From Chaetomium olivaceum (Eukaryota > Ascomycota > Sordariomycetes > Sordariales > Chaetomiaceae): DNA of 64,000 bases. The translations under genes and the position numbers were made by a program. The notes beneath the pieces are model-generated. The model was not told the DNA's origin. It did not search any database and saw only the letters and a program-made list of their open reading frames with translations. Shown here piece by piece: positions 44,937 to 55,641 of this stretch. Within the stretch, counting starts at the first letter, position 1. The number at the start of each line of letters is the position of its first letter. The stretch covers positions 55,357 through 119,356 of the forward strand of contig JAYWVB010000077.1 of the NCBI GenBank assembly GCA_039881045.1, given 5' to 3'.

Positions 44937-45471
44937 AGGTTCAAAGCCCACTTCTTCCAAGGTATCGCCCCCCTAGCTAGGGTAGTGGTAATAGATAATA
45001 TTGTATAGTATCGTATAGTTAGTTGCGTAAGGGTGTAGGAAGTATGGACAATCACCGGTAGCATCGCATTGCCCCGGTCATTTATATGCATCTAGAAGCG
45101 CATAATAAACCCCACCGTAAACTATCCACTCTTCCATTCCTGAACCTACCAAGTCACCGGGCGGCGCAGAAAACTGTTAGGTGTATTTTTTTCATCTCGT
45201 AGAATGTAGCTACCTAAAAGAGGTTGGTTGTATTTTAGAGTCTCTAATTGTACGGGGTCCGCACTCACCGCCTTCCGGAAATAGGCAGCCCCATTTTTGA
45301 TCTGTATCGATAGTACAGTACATATATAGGGTTCTTGCCCCTTTTTCAGGAAAAAGACAAAGACATCTATATATAACTAGTCAGACTGTTGCCCATTCAG
45401 TTAACCCCCGGACGTTAATAAAATTGTAGCTTATAGCATATAGCTTCTAGACAGACATCCATTACTATTTA
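44937..45471. other. AT-rich intergenic region
   Basis: About 530 AT-rich bases between the CFEM gene and the Mutator-like transposase. I looked here for a terminal inverted repeat matching the region right of 47855 and found none with certainty. Confidence 0.45.
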
Positions 45472-47855
45472 TCAACCAGCCATAGAGGTGTCCGACGCTG
45501 GTGTTCCGAGCTGTATAGCTATACTAGACGCTAGACTTGAGTCTTTTTCAGTCTCCTCTCCTCCATTTTGCGTACCTCGTCCCTGTTCACAGCCTCTTCC
45601 CCGTCTACGACCTTGTCCCTGTCCCCGGCCTCTTCCAGGTCTACGACCTTGTCCCCGTCCCCGGCCTCTTCCATTGCCACGGCCTCTTCTTAGTCTTCCA
45701 GTAGTCCCCGAAGTCTGCGAGCCCCGCCCACGTCCTCGTGCCGGCGTTGGAGTCGACACTTCTCACTCCATAAGCTCCCACTGAGAAGGATCACGTTGGC
45801 GGCTCGTAGCGGCTTGTCGACGATAGTTATCTCCATGTGGGATAGCAGCAATAGGGATCTGCTCAGGTCCAATAACTGGTCTTCCACGACGTGTCACAAC
45901 CGCCAGGGGCTCCTGGATAGGGAGATAGAGGTCCCCAGAGGCGAGGTTCTTGCCGAGCCTCCAATGCTTATGGGTATCTTGGACTGTAAGCTCTTCGTTG
46001 GCACGGAGCTTCTCCTCAATCTCGTGGGAACAGGGCAGACCAAACTGGCGTCGGAACAACCCCGTACAGGCGTTTTCGTCAGGTGGCAAGGCACGTCGTT
46101 GTGCCTCTGTAAGCTTGGAGAAAGCCTCAACGCGACGGTAGCAGAGTTGGTGTTGTTGGCTCACGAGAGCTAGGGCCTTCCGGCTAATCTTGAACCGTAG
46201 ATCCCCAAGCCATCTCTTCCCTCGATATTGCTGAAGCTGGCGTGTAGCCTGCTCTGCCTCGGTGGCGGTGTATCGCGCCTGCTGGTCCTTAACAAGTTGC
46301 TCGATACGAGTAGCGAGGAATCTGAGCTCAGCGGTAGAGTTGAGAAGGTAAGACTTGATCTCTTTGTGGCTTGACTCGGTACGTGAGGTGACGCGGATGC
46401 CGAAGTTCCTATTTTGACTTGTATAGCAGACGCAAAAGTGCTTCCGCCACGCGAAGTAGGTATTAAGGATATACGACACTGCCGGCTCTTGTTCTTCAGC
46501 GAAGCGGCGGATCAGCTCCTCCCACGCTATCTCAAGCTCGTTGACAGTAGGGGCATAGATACAAGCCTTCCAAAGAGACATAAAGCCGCTTGGGTTATTC
46601 GGTATATCAGAGAGAGGAACCCTACTACTGTTGGTAATAGGGGCCTCGTTGATTGCATGGGCGATGAGATCTCTGAAGGTAGGATCCACGTGGTCCTCCT
46701 CTTCATATGCTCCTCGTGCCCCCTGCTGTTGTTGGGGCCGCTGGTTGTCGGCCCACTGCCACCTGAGTTTAACCTCAGTCTGACAGTTCTTTAACACGTG
46801 CCAGAGACAGACCTGTTGGTCCACGTTCTCCTAGACGTTGCTCAGAGCGTTCTTGAGGGCTCGTTCGAAGTCGGTAATGGTAACAGAAGGTCGGCAGGCA
46901 CCAGCATCCTCGCGGAGCTCATCCAGCATCTGGATAAGCCACTGGTATGCGTCCTCATCCTCCTTGTTGACTACCCCAAAGGCAACATTGAAAGTCGTAT
47001 GGATATTCGTAATGCCAGTAACGTTGAGGAAGGGCATCTTGAAACGGTTGGTTTTGTAAGTGTTGTCGATAGAGATGATATCCGGGAATCGCTGCCACAT
47101 CTCCTCACAAAAGGGGTACGTCCAAATGAGAGCAATAACATGACCTTGAAGTTGGCGAACACGGTGCTTGATCCCAGTGTCGGCGAAGTACTTAAGGAGG
47201 GCTTGTGTAGGGGTATAGCCATTAAGGGCCTCAGCCTTCGCTTTGCTCATCTCGTTCTCGATATCTCGTCGTATCCAAATCTAGAGGTATAGCATAGTTA
47301 GCATTGGTAAAATCATCGTAACGAAGAAGAGGGATATACCTGGCTAGGGTACTTTTCGCGCATAAACGAAGCAACATCTCGGGATCCAGAAGTCGTTGTC
47401 TTGAACACCTGGCGGATCTCTTGCTTCTGCTCTTCAGTCCAGGCCCTCTTGCGATGGGTAGTATGGGCTGAAGGGTCAAGAGATGGCTCATGGTTGTGGT
47501 GATCGCTACGGACCTCGAAATACCATCGGTCGCCGAGGAGCTTACGCTGAACTGCCTTCGCAAGCCAGGGGCAGTCTCGTCTTTTACTACTGGCCTTGCG
47601 AAGCCCTGTAGAGGAAGAGTCATAATGGGGGCCGCCAATGTCGCAACAGAGGTCGTATCGGCGAGGTCTCTCGTCTTGACGGTCGCTGGATCGGAGGATG
47701 ATGATAGCATAGCCGCGGGGCTTCGCCCATTGGTTGATATACTCGAAGAGCTCTTCAAAGGAATCAAAACCGTCTCCAGGGACCTGAGGCGACTCGAGGG
47801 GCACTTCGAGTTGTAGATCCAGCGGGCGGGGGCTGCCACTGCCGTCATCAGCCAT
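45472..47855 (-). mobile_element. Mutator-like element (MULE) transposase region with two in-frame stop codons
   Basis: Exon 1 47855-47340 and exon 2 47280-45472 (59-nt intron, GTATAT donor, CTCTAG acceptor). The N-terminus is a FAR1/WRKY-GCM-like zinc domain (RYDLCCDIGG, DCPWLAK, HHNHEPS). The DDE core has FPDIISIDNTYKTNRFKMP (first Asp), VTITDFERAL (second Asp) and TSRTESSHKEIK (candidate Glu). A SWIM-like FGLPCSHEIEE follows. The C-terminus is an Arg/Gly repeat tail (RGRGRGQGRR). TAG at 46833-46831 interrupts ALSNV-ENVDQQVCLWHV and TGA near 45762 lies before EVSTPTPARGRG; in both places the frame simply continues. One C-to-T change each (CAG to TAG, CGA to TGA) would explain them. The read-through length is about 774 aa. 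Terminal repeats were not found. Confidence 0.78.
45570..45730 (-). repeat. Arg/Gly-coding short tandem repeats
   Basis: Repeated 18-24-base units coding RGRGQGRR-like peptides at the end of the MULE gene. They are prone to slippage; basic RG tails bind nucleic acids. Confidence 0.6.
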
Positions 47856-48033
47856 CCTAGCAGGTTGGCGGTAGCGGGTGAAAGTTGAGTAGATAAAATT
47901 GGTGTCTGAGGTACGGCAACAAAGGTGGAAATATATATTGTCAACATGCAATAGCAACAGATAGATTAGTTCATACTGTTGATGGATGGTGGGCAAGCGG
48001 AAGGATGGGCAGTTCTTTGGTCAATCTCAAAAT

Positions 48034-49470
48034 CTAGTCATACAGCCGCGCCTTCTTTTTTCCCGCTGTGGATCTCTTGCTTCTGGCCGGTTCCGGAGGG
48101 CTTGGTTCCTTCCTTTTCTTTGTCGGGGTACTGCTATTCGACACGAATTGAGCGTCCAACAATTCCTCTGTGTCCGAAGCGCCGTTCGAGTCATCGCCAT
48201 CTAGATCAACGGTTAGGCGAGCCGTGGGTCTGGCAGGCGGCGATCCATACCTGAAGATGGAACTGTGAACATCGGGGCAGGGTCCGCCGTGATTGAAGCC
48301 ACTGGTGCTCCAGGGCTGGCTGCTAGTGCGGTCGTTTCGCGTTCTGTGGTCTTTGGGGCAACCATCGAGGCAGAAGATCTAATCTGAGGTGACGAAGTGG
48401 GGTTTTGAGCACGGTTGGGTGACGAGAATGGGTTTCTGCTTGCGACTCCTCCGGGGCCAGCTGGGCGTGGTGTCGTAGGTGACTTGTCGACAAGGTTCGA
48501 TGATTTTGACGTGGGTGTATTGTTGGTAGACAAGGAATTCTGCCGAATGAATTCCCAGTTGTCGGGAAGAATTACCAGGATTCGAAGGCTGGAATCGACT
48601 GGCTGAGGCCCTCGGATTAGGTCGCGGTCTAGGACCCCCAGGAGTCGACCACCGCACGCGATCCACGATCCCTTAGGAAAGGGGTTCGCGGCGGTCCGCA
48701 TCCACCCGGCAAGAGACTTCCAGGGTTGCTGCTCGACGGGAAAGAGAACGAGGACATGGCATATGTGTATGCCTTTGCGTGGAGGGCGGTCGTTCTCTGG
48801 TTGCAAGTAAGAACCGAGTTTGACGAAGACCGAAGTTTTAATCAGCGGCTCTGGCCAGACTCCCTCCTTGATGTGGAAGGTATCTAGGTCGACAGGGCCG
48901 GCAAAGGATACATGTGCTGAAGTGCTTGGCCACGGAGCTGTCCCATCAGGACCACCGAGCTGGCGAGGGATGACACTTGGAAGTGTTAGCAGCCAGGTTC
49001 TGCTCCAGTGCAAAATGATAGGGCGTACGGAGTCAAGCCGTCATCGCGCGGCAGTGCCAGTGCTACCTGTACAGACTGCGATTCGTTTGTCTCCCACCCG
49101 CTGAATCCTACGCCTTGGAAGGTGAGCTTGTTTGGGAAAAGTCGGGCGACGATACTGAACCACTTCCCTTCCCAGTCCTCTTCCAGCGTTGCTATTCTCG
49201 CTTCGGTGTTGAACATGGAGAGTATCAACGGAAGCCCCGAGCTTTCTTCGTCTCTAGTACTCAGGAGGCGCGGGTACAGCTCCTGGATAAAAGCGGGTTG
49301 GATGAATGGTAGGAAGGTCCCGGCCTTGAAGTTTCTGGTCCTGAAAAAGGAGCATTGTCACCGGTGAGACCCGACCTCGGTTCCTTTTCCACCATCGGAA
49401 ACAGTCTGCAAAGGATGGATTCAATGCCTCCGAACTCCCAAGGAGACAGCAGTACCCGTTTTTCATGGCC
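48034..49470 (-). CDS. Unidentified gene with nuclear-type basic tail, partly resolved structure
   Basis: The minus-strand coding pieces join as follows. An upstream piece runs from about 49468 (RVLLSPWEFGGIESILCRLF). It shifts frame near 49340 to FKAGTFLPFIQPAFIQELYP and then SMFNTEARIATLEEDWEG and LFPNKLTFQGVGFSGWE. An apparent intron of about 100 nt (donor GTAGCA near 49064, acceptor CGCCAG near 48960) leads to VSFAGPVDLDTFHIKEGVW and a Ser/Pro-rich low-complexity stretch. A clean 50-nt intron (48201-48250) then leads to the last exon 48200-48034, which ends in Lys/Arg clusters (KKRKEPSPPEP, GKKKARLYD) like a nuclear localisation signal. No true start codon is certain and I do not recognise the family. 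Its 5' end meets the 5' end of the PIF1 helicase frame head-to-head. Confidence 0.5.
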
Positions 49471-49520
49471 GCCTCACAGACGAGTTCGAAGAGCAGGACG
49501 AGAAATTTGTAAGGAGGTAG

Positions 49521-52077
49521 GTAGCAGGGTCCTCTTGGCGTAAAAGAAAAGGGCTTACAAGTCACATACAGAAACGCAGTCCTGCACCTCGCCCTCTTCG
49601 TTCCATGGGAAAGGTTTCAGGCTGAGCCAGCGGACGATATACCAGGACTTTGGCGATCGCTCGAGGGGCAGCTGGGCGCCCGAATCCGCTCACACGTCCA
49701 GAATATCGCTCTGCTACGCGTCTCGGCGGACGATGCCCGTGCTGACCGAAAGATGCAAGGGCTAGAACAGGAAAACGAAGACGTCGTCGACGGGCTTGAC
49801 TTTGAGGACCGGGAGGGGGACGATGACGGCGTCGGACTGGATGGTGGGGGCATCGATCCACAGGCCCACTACGAAGCCTTCTTGGATGTCCTTTCAGCGG
49901 TTCGAGGTAGCGAGATCAAAGATATGACAGCGACTTCGGCGCTGAGGCGCTTGGACGAAGAGGCGAGGGCAGTTGACCCAAGCCAGGACGACAACAATGC
50001 TGCCCAGCGTGGTCGCCATTTCTATACCATGCTACAGGACCTCCAAGACTCGCCTTTCCGCGGCATGGGATTGCCCAGCCGCGAGGAGATCGACGCGGTA
50101 TTGAAGGTCCAGAAGAAAGAGGACAGCAGCGTGACGGCGAAGATCCAGGGCAGGCAAACGAATCCGTCTTCTGCGCATGCTGGCGAGCCACACGGGAGCC
50201 CACGGTTGCCCGTTCACGGATGCGAAAGATCTCCAGAAGGGGTCGGCCCGGGTGGACAGATGCGGCTCGAGCTCGGACGTTATGCAACATACGTCGATGT
50301 GGCGCTGGGGCTCACAAGGCGCTGGACCCTGAACAAGCTCCAGTCGATGGCAGTCTTACTACCAGCGGCGTTTCTTGACGAGCGCGGCACACGGCTGCAG
50401 GAAGAAGGGGGTCGGCAGCATTTCCAATACATCGGCGGCGAGGGCGGCACCGGCAAATCTCGCGTCATACACGCCATCAAGGACATGTTCCGGCTGAAGG
50501 ACGGTCTCCACACGCTGCTCCTGACGGGCGCCAGCGGTAATGCGGCCGCGCTTATCGGCGGAGTGACGCTGCACTCGGCGGCAAATATTGCGTTTGAGGG
50601 CAGGTCGGCGACAGCCAAGTACATCTCGGAAGAAGAGAAGCTGCGGTGGAAAAACATGATCATGCTGGTTATCGACGAGATCAGCCAGGTGGGCGGTCTC
50701 ACGCTCGCGGCAGTGGACAGCCGCCTGAAGCAGTACAGAGACGACCAGCATCGACCGTTCGGCGGGATCCCGATGGTCATGTTCTTTGGTGATTTCTTCC
50801 AGTTCGACCCCGTCCTGCAGACCAGCCTCCTCTTGCCAACGCCTAAGGACCCCGGTGGACAGAGACCGGACAGCTCGGCAAAGCACCTAGCAGCGCATAA
50901 GCTGTTCCTCCAGTTCGCGAACGTCGTCATCCTCCGCGAACAGGTCCGCGCAGCCGGCTGTCCAAGGCTGCGGGGCTTCCTCCGGCGCCTTCGCAGTGGG
51001 GAGCAGACAGAGCTGGACTTCCAGCGGCTATGCCAACGCCTCTATACACCGTCGTGCAAGTACTCCTTCGTAGATGGCCTGAGAGCCATCACGCCTCTGA
51101 ACCAAGACCGGTGGGACCTGAACATGGCGGCCGTCGTCCAGTGGGCTCGTGCCCACGGCAAGCACATCTCCATCTTTGTGGCCAAGCACGATACTGAGTC
51201 GGGGAAGCGATTGAGTGCGGGGGACCTATGCCACGTGCTCCGCTACGGAGACGACTCGCAGCTGCCGACCCCCGGCCTCTTCTTCTACGCGCAAGGCATG
51301 CCGGTGGTGGTGACTCGCAACCAGTTTGTCGGGCTGAAGGTCGTCAACGGGGCGCCTTTCAAGGCCGTCGACATCTTTCCCGATCTCGCCGCCGGCACCA
51401 TCGCGCTCGCCAGCGATGTGACTCTTCATCTTGGACCGCCGGTGGCCGTCCTCCTTCAGTCAGACGACAGCGCGGGCCTCGCCATCCCCGGGCTCCCCAA
51501 TGGCACCATCCTGATCAAGAGCAAGACGGTCGCCATCCCGAGCCAAATGCGGGGCAAAGAAGGCAGATGGAGGGGCAAGCCGGGTTTCAGGTGGGTCACC
51601 CACCGAACGGGGCCTCTTTGCACACCGGCCTTCGCTATGACAGATCAGAAGAGCCAAGGCAAGCAGTTCTCCAACGTGCTCGTCAACCTCAAAGGCGTCC
51701 ACTCCAGCGGTACGGCGACTCGACCCAGCTTCATGAGCTTGTACGTGCAGCTGTCGAGGGCGCAGAGCTGGGACGGGCTGCATCTGTTTCGGAAACCGGC
51801 GCGTGGCGACTTTATCGAGCCCAAGAATGTGCTCGACAAAGACATGAGGGAGGCCATCCTCAAGCTGGAACGACGGGGCGAGGAGACCAGGCGGCGGTTC
51901 GAGCAAGACCACAGGTCTGAGCCGTGGTTTCAAGAATGGGCTGCCATGCCTGAATCTGGCCAGGAGACTGAAACCGATGACGTAGAGGACGCGGCGCTCT
52001 GGCGAGACCTTGGGGTTTCCGAGCTCGGATCGTAGCACAGCTCTCCACCGTTGCTCTGTTTTGGAGCTCTTTTCTAG
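49521..52077 (+). mobile_element. Possible truncated Helitron
   Basis: Based on the helicase type and on a possible Helitron-like 3' end: an imperfect stem (AGCTCTCCA with TGGAGCT, about 52039-52067) followed after nine bases by CTAG at 52074-52077. The 5' boundary and Rep domain are missing. This is a weak structural match that chance could produce. Confidence 0.3.
49753..52035 (+). CDS. PIF1-type DNA helicase, probably the C-terminal half of a Helitron protein
   Basis: An uninterrupted frame of 760 aa from the first ATG. The same frame is open back to a stop near 49521 and reads YRNAVLHLALFVPWERFQ before the ATG, so the true protein is probably longer and its N-terminal part is lost. Helicase motifs: Walker A GGEGGTGKSRV (about residue 228), TGASGNAAALIGGVTLHS, Walker B MLVIDEISQVGG (about residue 303), FFGDFFQFDPV, and late motifs MTDQKSQGKQFSNVLV and SLYVQLSRAQSWDGL. 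These define a PIF1/RecD-like superfamily 1 helicase. In fungi such genes without introns, fused downstream of a Rep domain, are usually Helitron transposases; a Rep/HUH domain is not seen here. The helicase may be a truncated transposon remnant or a domesticated gene. Confidence 0.8.
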   Translation: MQGLEQENEDVVDGLDFEDREGDDDGVGLDGGGIDPQAHYEAFLDVLSAVRGSEIKDMTATSALRRLDEEARAVDPSQDDNNAAQRGRHFYTMLQDLQDSPFRGMGLPSREEIDAVLKVQKKEDSSVTAKIQGRQTNPSSAHAGEPHGSPRLPVHGCERSPEGVGPGGQMRLELGRYATYVDVALGLTRRWTLNKLQSMAVLLPAAFLDERGTRLQEEGGRQHFQYIGGEGGTGKSRVIHAIKDMFRLKDGLHTLLLTGASGNAAALIGGVTLHSAANIAFEGRSATAKYISEEEKLRWKNMIMLVIDEISQVGGLTLAAVDSRLKQYRDDQHRPFGGIPMVMFFGDFFQFDPVLQTSLLLPTPKDPGGQRPDSSAKHLAAHKLFLQFANVVILREQVRAAGCPRLRGFLRRLRSGEQTELDFQRLCQRLYTPSCKYSFVDGLRAITPLNQDRWDLNMAAVVQWARAHGKHISIFVAKHDTESGKRLSAGDLCHVLRYGDDSQLPTPGLFFYAQGMPVVVTRNQFVGLKVVNGAPFKAVDIFPDLAAGTIALASDVTLHLGPPVAVLLQSDDSAGLAIPGLPNGTILIKSKTVAIPSQMRGKEGRWRGKPGFRWVTHRTGPLCTPAFAMTDQKSQGKQFSNVLVNLKGVHSSGTATRPSFMSLYVQLSRAQSWDGLHLFRKPARGDFIEPKNVLDKDMREAILKLERRGEETRRRFEQDHRSEPWFQEWAAMPESGQETETDDVEDAALWRDLGVSELGS

Positions 52078-52720
52078 CGGAATAAGCTGCTTCCAATTGC
52101 TATTTTGATTTTCCTTCTCCCTTTATTGGCCTGCAATCTGCATCCTTTCGTGGTCGTCGGTGAAGCTACCGAGGGGTGCGCCATCTCATTGGTCCTTATA
52201 AACCGGGGCCAGCCCCACAGCTGACAAGCCCCAACAGACCGTCCGTGCACCACCACTGCCAAGCCCAACTTCGAGACGCTCATCGTCAGAGGCAAGTTCC
52301 TCCACGCAAAACAAGATGGCTCGTTCCACGATCGTTAGAATAATCACAGTAAACTTCACAGTATACAGGGAGAAATGGCACGGCTTTTTTGATGGGGCGT
52401 TTGGATGGGGCGTTTTATGGGGTTTTTATGGGGCGGAAGTGGTCCGTGCTTGGAGCATGGTTTTTCTCGGAAAAGGAACCTTTCGGAAGTACTCGTTCCT
52501 CGTACGTTCCTCCAGGCAAAAGGAACCTTTCGGAAGTACTCGTTCCTCGTACGTTCCTCCAGGCAGAGAGACTCGTATTTTATGCCTGCCCTTGGCCCAT
52601 TTGAGATTCAGGAGCCTGGCTACCCCGTAAGTTCCGCAGTTGATACAACGAGTCCGCTTGATGAGCACCCGTTATTTGGAACACCCTAATTATCCCAGGG
52701 CCATAGACGCAAACCCGCCA
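52078..52720. other. Intergenic with a 47-bp tandem duplication
   Basis: No gene is supported; overlapping short frames follow the repeat. G-rich tracts (GGGGCG, GGGGTTTTTATGGGG) occur at about 52395-52437. Confidence 0.45.
52471..52564. repeat. Perfect 47-bp tandem duplication
   Basis: Two identical units, 52471-52517 and 52518-52564, starting AAAAGGAACCTTTCGG and ending CCTCCAGGC. No third copy is seen. Confidence 0.92.
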
Positions 52721-53565
52721 TCAATACGTCGGCCTGTCGAACACCCGCCTCCCCACCGCTGAGTAATTGTCAACATACGCCTCTCCCCACGGTTGCATCC
52801 AAGTATCTGTTGAAATCGCGTCAGCGTTCATTCTTTCCTAAAATAAATAAAAATATAAACACCACTCACCATAGGTAGACTCCGGCTTTGTGTTACAGAG
52901 CCAGATAACAGTCTCATTGAGACCATCCCGGAGGTCGTCCCTGGGGAATTCCTTCACCACGGCAGCGTATTCGTCCTCTGTTATACCCAGCTGCGGGCCG
53001 TCAAAGTCCGTGATAATGCCCTTGTGCACTACCTGGACATCCAATTCCTTGAATAGGGCGATGCTCTGTTGGGTATGCAACGCAATAGCGTCCCATACCA
53101 GCTGCACTCGGCGCTTTCCCATCGCTTGCCGTCCTTGTGGTCTCTGATGAAGTTCCGAGCAGCGATCGCGCCATCAACCTCGAACCGACGATCGACGCTA
53201 ACCATGGGTGAGCCATCTGTCTTGTCCCAACCCAAGTCGTGGAGAAGAGCGGCCACCGCATGAACCTCGAGGTCGATGGCAGTACGCAGCGTTTCGTTAT
53301 GCTGAATGACGAGCGCGCCGAATAGCCACGAGCGCATGATATGTTTGTATGTAAAGTTTTGACCATTCTGTCTGGCGAATGCTTCGGCTGCCCGAACAAT
53401 CGGGGTATCAACGACAGAAACGCCTCCTAAAGTACGTCTCGGATAGGGCTTCAGCCCTTGGTCACCGAGAAGATTGCTCGGGATCAGGCTCGCCCGTGAA
53501 AGAGAAGACAACAGGCAAGCGGTAAGGATGAGCCGCAGGCCAGAGATGAGGTTGAGGCCAAACAT
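52721..53565 (-). CDS. Secreted HD-domain protein (cyanamide hydratase-like), one frameshift
   Basis: Exons 53565-52870 and 52806-52721; 63-nt intron (GTGAGT donor, CAACAG acceptor). The N-terminus is hydrophobic (LRLILTACLLSSLSRAS), a likely signal peptide. HD metal ligands: His in TYKHIMRSW, HD in VAALLHDLGWDKTD, and a later Asp region DVQVVHKGIITDFDGP. The first frame stops at 53029 in PYSRNWMSR, whereas the next frame continues with RVQLVWDAIALHTQQS. One missing C near 53112 (AAAGCGCCGAG for AAAGCCGCCGAG) accounts for it. Repaired, the protein would have about 260 aa and end WGEAYVDNYSAVGRR. HD hydrolases of this group act on small amides or phosphate esters; the substrate is unknown and secretion is unusual. 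Confidence 0.76.
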
Positions 53566-55058
53566 GTTGGCAGCCTGTCTTAAATGTGTTTAGGGTTGAG
53601 AGACTCCAATGGATGGTGGTTGTCAAAACTCACTCCATATTGAGCAAGAAGGGCACGTCTTAAATAGACACTTGGTTCAGTCATATCATACATACTCAAT
53701 AAGCGTGCCGTTTACCCGTCTGTCATCGGGTCTTAGCTTGTATCCGAGTGGATTCGGAAGTTGGGCTGCATGATTATGCGGCATGCCTCCTCGTCTCCGC
53801 GTTGCCGGCTTAGAGCCGTGAACATTAGTAATTCTAGTTGGGAAAATGTTTAATGAACTCGCTATCCGAGAGTCATCTACCTGATTGGTAGATTTGTCTC
53901 TTGACCAGCCATTCTAGTATGGCCGACATCATCCGAGTGTCAACGGCATTGCCGTGTCCCTGAGCCGACCATGGGAGACTACTCCTCGCGACGCATCATT
54001 CTTCCCTCGTATCAACTCTTTTTTTTTCCCCTTTCGGAAATATTTAGTTGCAGTAAGCTATTTGTATTCCCATATCTAGAAACTACCTGGGAGCGAACGG
54101 TAATTACACGATATTTTCGTGCCCTCTAATCCTCCCATATCAGCCGGACTAGCAGTAGTGTTCTGTTAAGGATGTTCTCGGTCCACGTATCATTCTCCTT
54201 TCATTGTCTGTCCATATATGCTAGCCTTGGAAAAGTTGCTTCTTGAGAGAACTAACCCTAAAGCTGGTTGTGTTTTACCCAATATCAGTACTTGCCTATT
54301 CAACCTCGATCGCGTTCAACCCCGAACGCATGCAAAATAGGGGAGTTGCGGAATAATATACGTGCGTGCTGCTTTGGTAGATGTATGTACACACCTAACT
54401 AACCTCTTATCTGTGTTCAAAGCTCGTCGAGAGCAACGCGTACGCCGTAGCTAGTATCGAACGAGCTGAATGGTTCGGCTACGACCTGGAGTGGGTGGTC
54501 GCTGGTACTTGGTATAACTCAACACACGCCCGACCCTGCTTGGAGGTTGGAGTCGGGTCTCCCACCTATGAGAGCTCAAAGGCTATCAAAGATACGAGAG
54601 CCTACTTTTCACGGCGTCACCTCTGAGCCCAGGCCAATAGACCACCAGCGACACTAGGATCTAGGGTAGTCTAGATTAGGTCACATGGGTGCTGTCGTTA
54701 GGGAAAGCCCACTCCCCTTACTAGAAAAATAGTTAGCTCATTTCGTCCCTGCTGGTCAAGGAGACACCTTTGGTGTCTTTCTTTTCATTTTAGGAAAGCT
54801 ATCACCGGTGTAGCGATGAAAGCTAATTACACAGCCAACACGTTGGAGTAAATGATGGCTCATCGTGTTTGTTCAACACTTTCTATTGTGGTTGCAAATA
54901 TTACGTGGTATATCGAATCCAAGTAAAACCACCACCATCCTACTAACCAGAGCAATTCGGACCAAAAATACAGGAGCCCACGAGCGACATCCCGGGATCT
55001 GGGTAATTGTAACAGTAGCTCCCTTCGTCCAGGTCAAAAAGCCGACGAAGCCAACACC
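53566..55058. other. AT-rich intergenic region
   Basis: About 1.5 kb. It holds a perfect 7-bp-stem hairpin at 54762-54778 followed by T-runs. I see no gene, tRNA or transposon end. Confidence 0.5.
54762..54778. repeat. Short perfect hairpin AGACACC-TTT-GGTGTCT
   Basis: A 7-bp stem with a 3-base loop, then CTTTTCATTTT. It looks like a bacterial terminator, but in a fungal intergenic region the meaning is unknown; chance is likely. Confidence 0.4.
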
Positions 55059-55641
55059 CTACCACAACATGAACGGCACTCTCATCCGCCCGGCCGCGTT
55101 CGTAGCAATCGAGCTTGAGCTCGTAGGCGTGTTGGTGGTCACGGTGCCGTTGGGGGCAAAGGTAGTGGTGATCGACTCCGATGCCGTCGTCGGACTCGGA
55201 TCGTCAGTGATACCCGGGTCGTCAGTGGGGCTCGGATCATGAGTGGCGCAGCCGTCCTTTGTTACAATGGCGTAGCTCGTTGAGCACCAGATCCCGTCAC
55301 ACCCTGCTTCACAGGGGAAGTCAAGGTAGACTGTCGGAACGGGAGTTAGGCATCCACAAGACTGGGTAATAGTAGCTATTTCCAAGCAGGCCGGAACCGG
55401 GCAGGTTGTGCAGAGTTCCCGGGTTGCTGTCACGGAGGCACAGGCAGGTGCTGTCGGAAGGCTTGGGGTGGGAGTTGTGGTGTTTGGGCCGTCTGGGAAG
55501 CTTGACTGGGAGAAGACACGAGGCGCCCTATGGCCGTGTTAGCAACGAGACATACAAGATGGCAGATGAGTCGTTTAACAACGAGGTAGTGATAAGGGAA
55601 AGAACTTACAGAAGGGCCACGGCCGTGGCAAAGGACTTCAT
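55059..55641 (-). CDS. Cysteine-rich secreted protein with Ser/Thr/Asp-rich tail
   Basis: Exons 55641-55610 and 55527-55059, 166 aa; the 82-nt intron (GTAAGT donor, CCATAG acceptor) splits the signal peptide. The N-terminus is MKSFATAVALLAPRVFSQ. A Cys-rich core follows (ELCTTCPVPACL, SCGCLTPVP, FPCEAGCDGIWCS, GCATHD; about 12 cysteines), then repeats of DPSPTDDPGITDDPSP and a Ser/Thr stretch, as in fungal cell-wall proteins. After the stop (RVPFMLW then TAG) the same frame continues GVGFVGFLT, a hydrophobic run typical of a GPI-anchor signal. The stop may therefore be a mutation of a longer GPI-anchored form, or a small intron may be missed. Function unknown; a wall protein or effector is possible. 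Confidence 0.7.

Noticed and set aside
49562..49861. Minus-strand frame overlapping the 5' end of the helicase, considered as first exon of the minus-strand gene
   Set aside because: Its Arg/Pro-rich translation is the antisense of the helicase frame, which reads as real protein.
51228..51920. A 230-codon open frame in another phase inside the helicase gene
   Set aside because: Its translation is Arg/Gln-rich, a shadow of the GC-rich helicase coding frame.
54762..54778. Hairpin followed by Ts as a rho-independent terminator
   Set aside because: All other evidence says eukaryotic nuclear DNA with spliced genes; kept only as a hairpin.
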